Shown piece after piece: positions 32,237-41,083 of a DNA stretch of 64,000 nucleotides (position 1 is its first letter; each line of letters opens with the position of its first letter). The position numbers and the translations under genes were made by a program. The stretch is taken from NCBI RefSeq assembly GCF_000422825.1, contig NZ_KE383929.1, positions 620,001 to 684,000 of the forward strand. The letters are read 5' to 3'. This stretch comes from Nocardioides insulae DSM 17944. Lineage in GTDB: Bacteria > Actinomycetota > Actinomycetes > Propionibacteriales > Nocardioidaceae. The notes beneath the pieces were generated by a model that was not told the origin of the DNA, ran no database searches, and saw only the letters and a list, made by a program, of their open reading frames with translations.

Positions 32237-34264
32237 TCAGTCGGCCAGCCCGTTGGCCGATCGGATCACGTCGACGAAGCCGCCCATGATCTCGGTCAGC
32301 CCGAAGTCCTTCGGGGTGTAGACCGCCGCCACCCCCAGCTCGCGCAGGGCCGCGCCGTCGGAGTCGGGGATGATCCCGCCCACGATCACGGGGACCTCGG
32401 CCATCCCCGCCTCCTTGAGCCCGCCCAGGACGGCAGGCACCAACTCCATGTGCGACCCGGAGAGGATCGAGAGGCCGACCAGGTGGACGTCCTCGGCGAC
32501 CGCCGCCGCAACGATCTGCTCGGGCGTCAGACGGATGCCCTGGTAGATGACCTCGAAGCCGGCGTCACGCGCCCGGACCGCGATCTGCTCGGCGCCGTTC
32601 GAGTGTCCGTCCAGACCGGGCTTGCCGATCAGGACGCGCAGCCGACCGCCGATCTCCTCACCGGTGCCGCGCACCCGCTCCCGTACGGCGGCCAGCTCCG
32701 CACCGGCTTCGGCGACACCGACCGCGCCGGCGACCCCGGTGGGGGCGCGGAACTCCCCGAACACGCCCCGCAGCGTCTGAGCCCACTCCCCTGTCGTGGC
32801 TCCCGCCCGGACCGCGGCCAGGGTCGCCGACATCAGGTTGTCCTCGGACTTCGCGGCCGCCGCGAGCGCGGCGAGCGCCTGTGCCACGGCGGAGTCGTCA
32901 CGGTGCGCCTTCCACGCCCGCACCGACTCCTGCGCGGACCGCTCCGCGGCCGGATCGGCGGTCTGGATGGCCGCATCCAGGTCGGCGGTGAGCGGTGAGG
33001 GCTCGGTTGTCTCGAACCTGTTGACGCCCACGATCACCTCACTGCCGGCCTCGATGGCGGCGCGCCGCCGGGCGTGCGAGGAGACCAGTTCCTGCTTCAT
33101 GTAGCCCGAGTCGACCGCGGCGATCGCTCCCCCCATCGCCTGGATCCGGTCGATCTCGGCCTTGGCGCCCTCGACCAGCTCGCCGACCTTCGCCTCGACC
33201 ACCGGCGACCCGTCGAACAGATCGCCGTACTCGAGCAGATCCGACTCGAAGGCCAACACCTGCTGGAGGCGCAGTGACCACTGCTGGTCCCAGGGTCGGG
33301 GCAGCCCCAGCGCCTCGTTCCAGGCGGGCAGCTGGACCGCGCGGGCGCGGGCGTTCTTGGAGAGGGTGACCGCCAGCATCTCGAGCACGATCCGCTGGAC
33401 GTTGTTCTCCGGCTGGGCCTCGGTCAGCCCGAGGCTGTTGACCTGGACGCCGTACCGGAACCGGCGCATCTTGGGGTCCTGGACGGCGTACCGCTCCCGG
33501 GTGATCTGGTCCCAGAGCTCGACGAAGGCGCGCATCTTGCACATCTCCTCGACGAACCGGACCCCGGCGTTGACGAAGAAGGAGATCCTGCCGACGACCT
33601 TCTCGAAGTCGGCCTCGTCGACCTGGCCCGAGGCCTTCACCGCATCGAGCACGGCGATCGCGGTGCTCATCGCGAAGGCGATCTCCTGAACCGGGGTGGC
33701 CCCCGCCTCCTGGAGGTGGTAGCTGCAGATGTTGATCGGGTTCCACTTGGGCACCTGGTGGACCGTGTACGCGATCGTGTCGCTGATCAGGCGCAGGGAG
33801 TGCTCGGGCGGGAACACGTAGGTGCCCCGGGAGAGGTACTCCTTGATGATGTCGTTCTGGGTGGTGCCGGCCAGTTGCGCGGCGACCTCCTCCGGCGACA
33901 GGTCGGGGTTCTGCTCCTCGGCGACGACCTGGTACATCGCCAGCATCCACATCGCGGTGGCGTTGATCGTCATCGAGGTGTTCATCCCGGTGAGCGGGAT
34001 CTGCTCGAACAGCTTGCGCATCTCCCCGAGATGCGGCACGGGTACGCCGACCTTGCCGACCTCACCGCGCGCCAGCGGCGAATCGGGGTCGTACCCGGTC
34101 TGGGTGGGCAGGTCGAACGCGACCGACAGGCCGGTCTGTCCCTTCGCGAGGTTGCTGCGGTAGAGCGCGTTGGAGGCCTCGGCGGTGGAGTGCCCTGCGT
34201 AGGTGCGCATCACCCAGGGGCGGTCCTTCGCCGGGGTGCGCGGCGCATCCGTCTGGTCGGTCAT
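32237..34264 (-). CDS. ecm: Ethylmalonyl-CoA mutase (MeaA/Ecm), adenosylcobalamin dependent
   Basis: The 675-residue mutase converts (2R)-ethylmalonyl-CoA to methylsuccinyl-CoA. It has an N-terminal TIM-barrel acyl-CoA domain (MRTYAGHSTAEASNALYR, GLSVAFDLPTQTGYDPD, MNTSMTINATAMWMLA, SYHLQEAGATPVQEIAFA) and a fused C-terminal B12 domain with the base-off motif DGHSNG (residues 552-557; His554 is the cobalt ligand). The length, shorter than the 715-740 of methylmalonyl-CoA mutases, the single-subunit layout and close match to Streptomyces MeaA as I recall it favour Ecm. ATG 34264. A TTACC-type inverted repeat lies 22 bases upstream. MeaB and the adenosyltransferase in this window are its likely helpers. 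Confidence 0.93.
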   Translation of the reverse strand: MTDQTDAPRTPAKDRPWVMRTYAGHSTAEASNALYRSNLAKGQTGLSVAFDLPTQTGYDPDSPLARGEVGKVGVPVPHLGEMRKLFEQIPLTGMNTSMTINATAMWMLAMYQVVAEEQNPDLSPEEVAAQLAGTTQNDIIKEYLSRGTYVFPPEHSLRLISDTIAYTVHQVPKWNPINICSYHLQEAGATPVQEIAFAMSTAIAVLDAVKASGQVDEADFEKVVGRISFFVNAGVRFVEEMCKMRAFVELWDQITRERYAVQDPKMRRFRYGVQVNSLGLTEAQPENNVQRIVLEMLAVTLSKNARARAVQLPAWNEALGLPRPWDQQWSLRLQQVLAFESDLLEYGDLFDGSPVVEAKVGELVEGAKAEIDRIQAMGGAIAAVDSGYMKQELVSSHARRRAAIEAGSEVIVGVNRFETTEPSPLTADLDAAIQTADPAAERSAQESVRAWKAHRDDSAVAQALAALAAAAKSEDNLMSATLAAVRAGATTGEWAQTLRGVFGEFRAPTGVAGAVGVAEAGAELAAVRERVRGTGEEIGGRLRVLIGKPGLDGHSNGAEQIAVRARDAGFEVIYQGIRLTPEQIVAAAVAEDVHLVGLSILSGSHMELVPAVLGGLKEAGMAEVPVIVGGIIPDSDGAALRELGVAAVYTPKDFGLTEIMGGFVDVIRSANGLAD

Positions 34265-34286
34265 GGAGCCGACCCTAGGCCGAAGT

Positions 34287-34300
34287 TAACCCCTTGGTAA
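34287..34300. promoter_or_regulatory. TTACC-N4-GGTAA type inverted repeat before ecm
   Basis: The plus strand reads TAACC-CCTT-GGTAA, identical to the ccr site in the GGTAA arm and the CC of the left arm. The wider sequence GTTAACCCCTTGGTAACC is itself roughly palindromic. It lies 22 bases before the ecm ATG, a position expected for a repressor over the promoter. Confidence 0.45.
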
Positions 34301-34436
34301 CCGCCCTGGATGTGGAATATGTGACACCCGGCACCCTTGCGCCGGCGGACCCTGGCACACTCGGCCGACGCAACCGACATGCGTGGCCGGTGGTCTCCGG
34401 TCCCAGCCGGGACGGGGATCGGCGGGGAAGCGACGC

Positions 34437-34739
34437 TCAGGCGGTGGCCGCGTGCTCGACCTCGACCATCCGGCGCATCTTGGACAGGTGCAGCATCCGA
34501 CGCACCGATGGCCCGCACCCGCGCAGGGTCAGGTGGTGGCCCGCTGAGGCGGCCCGCCGGGTCGCCACGGCGATCATCCTGATCGCGACCAGGTCGATGA
34601 GGGTGACCTCGGAGAGGTCGAGCACTGCGTCGTCGTAGCGGTCGAGCTGCGCGTAGATGGCGGCGCGCACCTCCCAGGTGCTGCGCGCGTCGAGCTCACC
34701 CCGCAGCGCCAGCGTGGAGCCGTCGGTGACGATGTCCAT
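34437..34739 (-). CDS. STAS-domain protein lacking the phospho-acceptor serine
   Basis: The 100-residue single-domain STAS protein resembles anti-sigma-factor antagonists (RsbV/SpoIIAA), with ALRGELDARSTWEVRAAI and YDDAVLDLSEVTLIDLVAIRM. In SpoIIAA the loop after LDLS...IDL reads D-S-S/T-G and its Ser is phosphorylated by the partner kinase. Here it reads IDLVAIR, so no Ser or Thr is available. It may bind its partner constitutively or serve another STAS role. ATG 34739 follows GGGGGAG. No kinase or sigma factor is adjacent. Confidence 0.85.
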   Translation of the reverse strand: MDIVTDGSTLALRGELDARSTWEVRAAIYAQLDRYDDAVLDLSEVTLIDLVAIRMIAVATRRAASAGHHLTLRGCGPSVRRMLHLSKMRRMVEVEHAATA

Positions 34740-35121
34740 GTCAACTCCCCCCGGAGTAGAGCCCGGCGGCCGCGGCCGCCTTGTACCTCGTTGACCTGTC
34801 CTGCCACACACTATGACGCGCGTCACACCGATTCGGTTGCGTCTTGGTGCACGTTGATCTGTTCGTGTCGCACTGGCCACACCAGCCACACGAGATTCCA
34901 GGTGGTTCTGGCACTGCTTCTCGGGCCCTGCGCTCAGCACCCGCAGTGACGAGCGAGTGCGGCCTTCGACATGGCAACTGTGGCAATCGATTGACCCGCC
35001 TCGGCCGCCTCCCCGAGCATGCGGAGGAACCTGTGATGGCGATCACCCCGACCGACGGCTCCCGTGCGATCCACGGACGCGTCGGACATTCCCACGCACC
35101 TGTGACCAGGAAGGCTCTGCC
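34740..35121. other. 382-base intergenic region before the Tat-exported esterase
   Basis: Contains the divergent promoters of the STAS and esterase genes. It is more AT-rich than its flanks near 34790-34880. A strong GGAGGA (35023-35028) with an ATG eight bases on (35036) opens a frame that runs out of phase into the esterase gene to 35362. Its translation is Pro/Arg-rich and non-conserved, so no gene is called. Nothing else is seen. Confidence 0.5.
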
Positions 35122-37077
35122 ATGCCCACCCTCGATCGCCGCGCCGTCGTGCGCGGTGCCGCGCTCTCGGCATTGGGCGCCGTCGTCGCCCGTGCCGCCC
35201 TCGACCCATCCTCCGCCGCCGCGGCGGCACCAGCCCGTTGGAGCACCCCACCTCCCGGTGGTGCCCGTCCGGGCGGCCCGCTCGGCGCTCCTCAGAGCCT
35301 GGACGGCCGGGCCCTGCCGGCGTTCGATCGGTCGCGCGCCAATCGGCTTCCCCGTGAGATGACCGGCTTCTGGACGCGTTCCTTCGAGCTCGCCGGCGGG
35401 TCTCGGACCGCGAAGGTCTACATCTCGCCCGAGACACCGATCCGCCAGTACTTCACCGTCCTGGCGGTACCCCCCGGGATCCCGACCGCCGAGTTCCTGG
35501 AGCGCAGCGGCTGGCGCGACGTGGCCGATGAGCGGGGCGAAGGACTCTTCGTCCTCGAACCGGGACCGGACGGCTGGCAGGACCCCGAGACCGAGGCGGA
35601 GTACGTCGCCGCCGCGATGACCTTCCACCAGGCCAACGGCTACTACTCGATCTTCGGCGAGCACTATCTGGTCGGGTACGACGCCGGTGCGGCTCCCCTG
35701 GAGCGCTGGGCGGGGACCTACCCGCTGCGGGTGATCAGCCAGGTCTACCTCGGATCGAGCGGCCTCGAGGCGGCCTACCTCAGCCAGCTCGGGGACCTCG
35801 AGTACGACGGCACCACCGAAGGCAGCTACACCCCCGTCCAGTTCCCCGAGGACTTCACGCTGATCCGGCGGGACGAGGTGGTGCTGCCGACGTGGTACAT
35901 CGCACCCGCTCGTTCCGCCCGTGCGAGCATCGAGCACTGGGTGGCGGCCAACGATGCCGAGCGACGGGGACGGCCGGACCGGGCGCTCGGCTCGGTGCAC
36001 TCCCAGCGGCGGGGCTCGCAGCGCTGGATGACCTCACACTCGGGCCCGATCTCGCAGGTCGCGGTGCAACCCCGCCGACTGCGGGCGACGAGCCCCTCGA
36101 CAACCCGCCAGGTCCTGGCGTTCCTGACCTTCTACACCCGCTACGAGAACTTCTTCGCCTACGGCAATCAGCTGCTGCTGCGTCCCGACCTGGGCCGACT
36201 CGGCGTGGACATCGGCACCATGGCGGTGGCCGGCGAGGAGCGCGAGTTCTTGGTCTACGAACCCCGCTCCGCGCGCCGCATCTGGGGCTCGAGAGCTCCG
36301 GTGGTCTTCATCTGGCCCGGCAACACCCAGACCGATCGGGTCTTCTTCGACTCCGCCGCCTGGTGGCAGGTCGCGGACCGGGAGGGCTGCGTCCTGGTGG
36401 TCATCTGCGAGACCTACAGCGCTTCGGCGATCTCGGTCAGCCACCGCGACTCCGACCTGTTCTTCGGCCAGTTGCGCGATCACGTGCAGCGCCGCTACGG
36501 CGTCGACCCGAGCAGGTTCTACTCCACCGGTCAGTCCGCCGGCAGCTCGGTGACCCAGACGCTGGCGATCGCCAGGCCGGAGTACTTCGCCGCCGTCGCC
36601 TCGACCTCGTTCGCGGCGGCCCCGGACGAGACCGGACGCATCACCCTCGACGGCATGGCCCTCCCCGCCGCCGAACGGCCGATCCCGACCTACCAGATCT
36701 ACGGCGCCGGAGACCTCGCCTTCCTCGAGGGCACGCTCTGGGACGACGTGGACAACCTGCTCGACGGCTGGGCGGCGTACCACCTCCGGATCAACGGCCT
36801 CACCCTCGAGGACGTCGATGTCGCCGACGGCGATCGCAGCGGTTGGCAGGACCGCTTCCGCACCTGGACCTGGGATGCCCCGGATTCCGGGGTGCCCGCG
36901 GTCAAGCTGACCCGTAACGAGTACCGCTCCCACAACAACATCCCGGAGGAGACGCCGATGCTGTGGGAGTTCCTCCGCCACTACCGGCACGAGGTCGACC
37001 GCGACGGGCGGGTACGCCGCTGGTACAGCCCCTCCGGCTTCCGTCGCCGTCGCGACGAGGTCGAGATCCCGGCCTGA
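35122..37077 (+). CDS. Tat-exported alpha/beta hydrolase (PHB depolymerase/feruloyl esterase-like)
   Basis: The 651-residue protein begins with a twin-arginine signal (LDRRAVVRGAALSALGAVV, cleavage about residue 37 after an Ala run). An N-terminal region of about 330 residues follows that I do not recognise. The C-terminal catalytic half, from about residue 365, has the nucleophile motif STGQSAGSSVTQTLA (Ser472) and RPEYFAAVASTSFAA, as in secreted PHB-depolymerase-like esterases. A likely His is in the C-terminal YRSHNNIPEE. It probably hydrolyses an extracellular ester or polyester. ATG 35122 has GGAAGG upstream. The 3' end faces the catabolic cassette through a strong terminator. Confidence 0.82.
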   Translation: MPTLDRRAVVRGAALSALGAVVARAALDPSSAAAAAPARWSTPPPGGARPGGPLGAPQSLDGRALPAFDRSRANRLPREMTGFWTRSFELAGGSRTAKVYISPETPIRQYFTVLAVPPGIPTAEFLERSGWRDVADERGEGLFVLEPGPDGWQDPETEAEYVAAAMTFHQANGYYSIFGEHYLVGYDAGAAPLERWAGTYPLRVISQVYLGSSGLEAAYLSQLGDLEYDGTTEGSYTPVQFPEDFTLIRRDEVVLPTWYIAPARSARASIEHWVAANDAERRGRPDRALGSVHSQRRGSQRWMTSHSGPISQVAVQPRRLRATSPSTTRQVLAFLTFYTRYENFFAYGNQLLLRPDLGRLGVDIGTMAVAGEEREFLVYEPRSARRIWGSRAPVVFIWPGNTQTDRVFFDSAAWWQVADREGCVLVVICETYSASAISVSHRDSDLFFGQLRDHVQRRYGVDPSRFYSTGQSAGSSVTQTLAIARPEYFAAVASTSFAAAPDETGRITLDGMALPAAERPIPTYQIYGAGDLAFLEGTLWDDVDNLLDGWAAYHLRINGLTLEDVDVADGDRSGWQDRFRTWTWDAPDSGVPAVKLTRNEYRSHNNIPEETPMLWEFLRHYRHEVDRDGRVRRWYSPSGFRRRRDEVEIPA

Positions 37078-37090
37078 TCGGCCCTCGCCC

Positions 37091-37121
37091 AGAGGAGGCG
37101 CCCGGTCACGGCGCCCCCTCT
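37091..37121. terminator. Bidirectional hairpin terminator
   Basis: A 12-bp stem with one mismatch (AGAGGAGGCGCC with GGCGCCCCCTCT) and seven-base loop lies 14 bases after the esterase stop codon and 17 bases after that of the convergent isomerase gene. Confidence 0.75.
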
Positions 37122-37137
37122 CGGGGCGGAGCCGGGC

Positions 37138-37959
37138 TCAGGCCGCCTGGTGCTCCCCGCCCACGACCGCCCGGGCGGAGCGGGCCAGATGGGCCAGCCA
37201 GGCCTCGGTGCCCATCGCGCGGCGCTGGGGCTCGTTGGGCAGCTCGATGCTGATCGGGGTGTCCGTCGGGAGGCAGGCGTAGATCTCGGCGAGCCCGATG
37301 CCACCCTCACCCGGGGCGAGCCGATGCTCCCGGGCGTCCCGGATCAGTTCCGCGTCGCTCGGGGGTGCCGGAACCAGTCCGTCGCACAGTTGGGTGTAGT
37401 GGATCCAGTCGGCGGGGATCGCGCGGAGGTCGGCCAGGGTGGTGGCCGAGCGGGCGGCGTGCAGGGTGTCAACCAGCATGGACCGGGCCGGGCCGTCGGC
37501 CTGGCTGAGGACCGCCATCGCCGTTCGAGCGTCGGGGACGGCGGTCCAGGGCATGAACTCCAGGCTCGCCGCGAGTCCGTACGGCGCGCAGGCGGCCGCG
37601 AAGGAGGCGTAGCTGTCGCTGAGCCGGGTGAGGTCGCGGTCGTCGCCACCGATCAGCACGGCCCGGGCGCCGAGCTCGGCCGAGGCCTCCAGGAATCCGG
37701 CGTACCGGTCGACGTCGAAGTCGGCGTCGATCCGAACGATCTCGACGTCGAAGACCCGGACCGGGGAATCCGCCAGCCGAGCCTTGACCTCGCGCAGCCG
37801 GTCGGCGTCGGTGTGCAGCGGATAGGCGGTGGTGCCCGGGACGGCGGGCAGCAGCCGGAGGCCGACCGTGTCGTAGCCGCACTTCTCCGCGAGGGCGATC
37901 TGGTCCAGGGGAGGCGTATCGAGCACGGTCAGCGCCGCCAGGCCGAGCGGAGCGCTCAT
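37138..37959 (-). CDS. Sugar phosphate isomerase/epimerase-like TIM-barrel protein (xylose isomerase-like family)
   Basis: The 273-residue AP-endonuclease-2/xylose-isomerase-like TIM barrel has metal-site regions VRVFDVEIVRID, LAASLEFMPWTAV (Glu), MLVDTLHAARS (Asp/His), WIHYTQLCDG (His) and SIELPNEPQ (Glu). Family members include inosose and 3-dehydroshikimate dehydratases and ketose epimerases. ATG 37959 overlaps the preceding flavoprotein gene by four bases, and it is the last gene of a four-gene operon with a symporter, a flavin dehydrogenase and a Gfo/Idh/MocA enzyme. A dehydratase acting on a hydroaromatic or cyclitol intermediate is a reasonable guess. Confidence 0.85.
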   Translation of the reverse strand: MSAPLGLAALTVLDTPPLDQIALAEKCGYDTVGLRLLPAVPGTTAYPLHTDADRLREVKARLADSPVRVFDVEIVRIDADFDVDRYAGFLEASAELGARAVLIGGDDRDLTRLSDSYASFAAACAPYGLAASLEFMPWTAVPDARTAMAVLSQADGPARSMLVDTLHAARSATTLADLRAIPADWIHYTQLCDGLVPAPPSDAELIRDAREHRLAPGEGGIGLAEIYACLPTDTPISIELPNEPQRRAMGTEAWLAHLARSARAVVGGEHQAA

Positions 37960-39695
37960 CGCGCGAGCTCCCCGGCCGAGACGGTCCGCGCAGTTGGGAC
38001 CTGCTCGGCGAGCCGGCGGCCGGTGCGGTAGCCGAAGGTCATCGCCGGGCCGATGTTGATCCCGCCGGAGGGGTAGTGCCCACCCAGCACGTTGCTCTGG
38101 TCGACCCCGACCGCCGACAGGCCGGGCACCGGTCGGTTCTCGGCGTCCAGCACCCGCGAGTCGGCGTCGGTCAGCACCCCGGCGAAGGTGCCGAAGCTGC
38201 CCGGCACGACCTTGACGGCGTAGAACGGTCCCTGCTCGAGGGGCGCCAGGCTCGGGTTCGGCCAGGGGTTGTCCCCGTCCCCCGAGCCCTGGTTGAACGT
38301 GGTCCGGCCGCGACCGAACTCCGGGTCCTCACCTCGGCGGGCATGCAGGTTGAACTCGGCGATCGTCGCCTCGAGCCCGTCGGGGTCGATCCCGCACCGG
38401 TTCGCCAGGTCGCGCACGGTGTCGCCCTTCTTCAGGTATCCCGAGCGCAGATAGGGGTAGGTGGGCACCGGGAACGGCTTGGCCATCCCGAGCGGGAAGT
38501 ACTTCAGGTAGGTACGGTCCGCGATCAGCCAGGAACACACCTCCTCGCCCTCCGGCGCCTCGGCGAGCATCGCCCGGGTGTAGTCGTGGTAGCCGTTGGC
38601 CTCGTTCACGAACCGCCGACCGGTCGAGAGCACCCCGATCACGCCGGGCTTGCCCCGGTCCAGGATGTGCGGGAACACGCCGGTCCGGCCGTTGGGGTAG
38701 GGCACCAGCGAGACGGGGCAGTACGCCGCCACCGAGGCCCCGGAACGGTCGAGCCGGCCACCGGCGGACTCGGCCAGCCGGAGCCCGTCGCCGGTCGTCG
38801 TACCCGCCGGCGGCAGCGTCCAGTGCTCCCGGCCCGTGGGCGTACGGGGGAAGAGCTCACGGCGGAGATCCTGGTCATGGCTGAACCCGCCCGTGGCGAG
38901 GACGACGCCCGTGGCGGCACGCACGGTATAGGCGTCCTGCGGCCCCTGCAGCCGTACGCCGTCGACCCGGCCGCCGTCACCGGTGACCAGTGCCACCGCG
39001 GCGGTGTTCACCCGGATCTCCACGCCGGCGTCGAGCGCGGAGCGCAGCAGACGCCCGATCAGGGCGGTGCCGTTGACCAGGCTCTGTCCCCGACGGTGCC
39101 TCACCAGGTCGAACAGGTGACGGGTCACACGGACCGCGCAGTGTAGGAACGCGCGCGGCGAGCGGGTGGCGTGCAGGAAGGACTGCAGGTCGGGGCCGGC
39201 CATGATCCCCATCCCCAGGAAGGAGGTCTCATACATCTGCCGGCGCAGCAGCCGAGCCACGTCGGGGCCCAGTGAGGTCAGCCGCACCGGCTTCGGTGCC
39301 ACCTGCCGGTGGCCCTGCGCCGCGCCCGGAGTGTCGCCGTGGATGTCGGCGACGGCCGCACCCGGCACGAACCGGAGCGCGGTCTGCTCCTCGAAGAAAT
39401 CCACCATCTCCGGCGCACCCCGCAGGTAGGCGTCGACCCGCTGTTCGTCGTACTCCTCCCCCAGGCGGTGTCGGAGATAGGTCTTCGGCTCCTCGATGCT
39501 CTCGTGTACGCCGGCCGCCCGGGCGAACCGGTGTCGCGGGGTCCACATCCAGCCACCCGACCAGGCGGTCGCCCCGCCGCAGGTCTCGGCCTTCTCCACC
39601 ACGAGCACCCGAGCACCGCCGTGCGCCGCAGCGGTCGCCGCGGACAGGCCGCCGGCTCCCGACCCGATCACGACGACGTCGAAGGTCTCGCTCAT
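37956..39695 (-). CDS. FAD-dependent dehydrogenase, 3-ketosteroid delta-1-dehydrogenase / fumarate-reductase-like
   Basis: The 579-residue flavoprotein has the N-terminal FAD motif VVVIGSGAGGLSAATAAA with VLVVEKAETCGGATAWSGGW, and GVVLATGGFSHDQDLRRELF in the middle. The C-terminal FAD-domain ending GHYPSGGINIGPAMTFGYRTG is typical of KstD-like and fumarate-reductase-like enzymes. It is long for a simple oxidase and usual for KstD relatives. No steroid genes are near, so a delta-1-type desaturation of a ring or cyclic acid in the cassette's own pathway is more likely. ATG 39695 overlaps the symporter stop by four bases (ATGA), and its stop overlaps the isomerase start likewise. Confidence 0.88.
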   Translation of the reverse strand: MSETFDVVVIGSGAGGLSAATAAAHGGARVLVVEKAETCGGATAWSGGWMWTPRHRFARAAGVHESIEEPKTYLRHRLGEEYDEQRVDAYLRGAPEMVDFFEEQTALRFVPGAAVADIHGDTPGAAQGHRQVAPKPVRLTSLGPDVARLLRRQMYETSFLGMGIMAGPDLQSFLHATRSPRAFLHCAVRVTRHLFDLVRHRRGQSLVNGTALIGRLLRSALDAGVEIRVNTAAVALVTGDGGRVDGVRLQGPQDAYTVRAATGVVLATGGFSHDQDLRRELFPRTPTGREHWTLPPAGTTTGDGLRLAESAGGRLDRSGASVAAYCPVSLVPYPNGRTGVFPHILDRGKPGVIGVLSTGRRFVNEANGYHDYTRAMLAEAPEGEEVCSWLIADRTYLKYFPLGMAKPFPVPTYPYLRSGYLKKGDTVRDLANRCGIDPDGLEATIAEFNLHARRGEDPEFGRGRTTFNQGSGDGDNPWPNPSLAPLEQGPFYAVKVVPGSFGTFAGVLTDADSRVLDAENRPVPGLSAVGVDQSNVLGGHYPSGGINIGPAMTFGYRTGRRLAEQVPTARTVSAGELAR

Positions 39696-41071
39696 ACTCC
39701 CACTCCCTGGGGGACGCTGGTGTCGAGGCCGGCGCCGGGCTTCTCACCGAGTTCCGCCAGCGGGGTCCGGGAGGTCTCCCGGGAGGTCCAGGCACCGATC
39801 GCCGCCACCACGCAGAGCGCGAAGACGATGCCGCCGACCACGACCGGGACGGAGACGCCACTGCCCGGCCCGGCCACGAGGGAGTGCACGGTGGGCACGA
39901 ACCCGGTGAGGGCGAAGCCGGCCTGGGAGGCGATCGCGACAGCGGTCACGCGGTTGCGGGTAGGGAACAGCTCCTGCCAGAAGGCTGGGAAGACGGCGTT
40001 GTAGCCCTGGTAGAGGATGCCCCACATCACCAGCGCGGTCAGCAGGGCGAGCACCGGGCGGCCGAGGCTGATGAAGTGCAGGTAGACGAACATCAGGGCA
40101 CCCGCCCCGAGCGCGCCGGTCACGAAGACGGGACGTCGACCGAGCCGGTCCGAGAGGCCACCGACGTACGGGATCGCCGCCACGGCGACGACGTTGCCGA
40201 GCACGGGGATCCACAGGAACGTCGACTCGTCCAGCTCCAGGCCGTAGCCGGCCTGGGTGGCGTAGGCGGTCCCGAACACCGTGGTGGTGAGGGCCAGGCC
40301 GTTCATCGCGGTCATCAGGAACACCCGGAACAGGTCCGCCTTGTGGTGACGGAACACCTCGATGATCGGAGAGTCCGGCACCCGGTCGTGCTCGACCTCC
40401 TCCTTGAACGCCGGCGGCTCCTCGACGTTGCGTCGGATGAGGTACCCGGCCGCGACGACCACGGCGCTGAGCCAGAACGGGATCCGCCAGCCCCATCCTT
40501 CGAAGGCCGCGTCCGAGAGGACGCTGGTCAGCGGGATGAAGACGGCCGCGGCGATGATCTGGCCGGCCTGGGTGCCCTGCAGAGTGAAGCTGCAGAAGTA
40601 GCCGCGCCGCCCGTCGGGGGCGTGCTCGAGGATCATCGCGTTCGCGCCGGCCATCTCGCCGGCGACCGCGAAGCCCTGGATCAGGCGCAGGGTGACCAGC
40701 AGGATCGGGGCCCAGATCCCGATCGTGTGATAGCTGGGCAGGAAGCCGATCAGGGTCGTGCAACCGCCCATCATGATCATGCAGACCACGAGCAGGTTCT
40801 TCCGACCCCGCCGGTCGGCCCACCGGCCGAGCACGAAGGCGCCGATCGGACGGGCGACGTACCCGACCCCGAAGGTCGCGAGCGAGGCGACGATCGCCAC
40901 CGTGGCGTTGCCCTCAGGGAAGAAGAGCTGCGGGAAGACCAGTGCCGCGGCGCTGGCGTAGATGAAGAAGTCGTAGTACTCCAGGGCGCTTCCCACCCAG
41001 CCGCTCGCGGCGGCCTTCCAGGGGGTGCGCGCTGGCGCGTCGGCGGTCGGGGAGGTCAGGTCGTGTGGCAC
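39692..41071 (-). CDS. MFS metabolite:proton symporter (MHS family)
   Basis: The 459-residue, 12-helix transporter of the MHS branch includes shikimate, alpha-ketoglutarate and proline/betaine symporters. The motif GRWADRRGRKNLL lies between helices 2 and 3, and the second-half counterpart is GLSDRLGRRPVF. ASGWVGSALEYYDFFIYASAA at the N-terminus and RLIQGFAVAGEMAGANAMILEHAP are strong MHS signatures. ATG 41071 is 12 bases from the Gfo/Idh/MocA stop and the gene overlaps the flavoprotein gene. It presumably imports the cassette's substrate, likely an organic acid or hydroaromatic acid. Confidence 0.92.
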   Translation of the reverse strand: MPHDLTSPTADAPARTPWKAAASGWVGSALEYYDFFIYASAAALVFPQLFFPEGNATVAIVASLATFGVGYVARPIGAFVLGRWADRRGRKNLLVVCMIMMGGCTTLIGFLPSYHTIGIWAPILLVTLRLIQGFAVAGEMAGANAMILEHAPDGRRGYFCSFTLQGTQAGQIIAAAVFIPLTSVLSDAAFEGWGWRIPFWLSAVVVAAGYLIRRNVEEPPAFKEEVEHDRVPDSPIIEVFRHHKADLFRVFLMTAMNGLALTTTVFGTAYATQAGYGLELDESTFLWIPVLGNVVAVAAIPYVGGLSDRLGRRPVFVTGALGAGALMFVYLHFISLGRPVLALLTALVMWGILYQGYNAVFPAFWQELFPTRNRVTAVAIASQAGFALTGFVPTVHSLVAGPGSGVSVPVVVGGIVFALCVVAAIGAWTSRETSRTPLAELGEKPGAGLDTSVPQGVGV

Positions 41072-41083
41072 GGGATTCTCCGA

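Noticed and set aside
32237..34264. Mutase as the methylmalonyl-CoA mutase large subunit
   Set aside because: Length of 675, no small-subunit gene beside it, and close similarity to MeaA/Ecm as recalled make ethylmalonyl-CoA mutase more likely.
35036..35362. Frame with a strong GGAGGA Shine-Dalgarno ahead of the esterase gene
   Set aside because: Its translation is Pro/Arg-rich, it overlaps the Tat signal out of phase and no homologue is evident; the esterase start has its own GGAAGG.
37956..39695. Flavoprotein as a steroid-degradation KstD
   Set aside because: No steroid genes flank it; its partners point to a hydrophilic cyclic acid or cyclitol.
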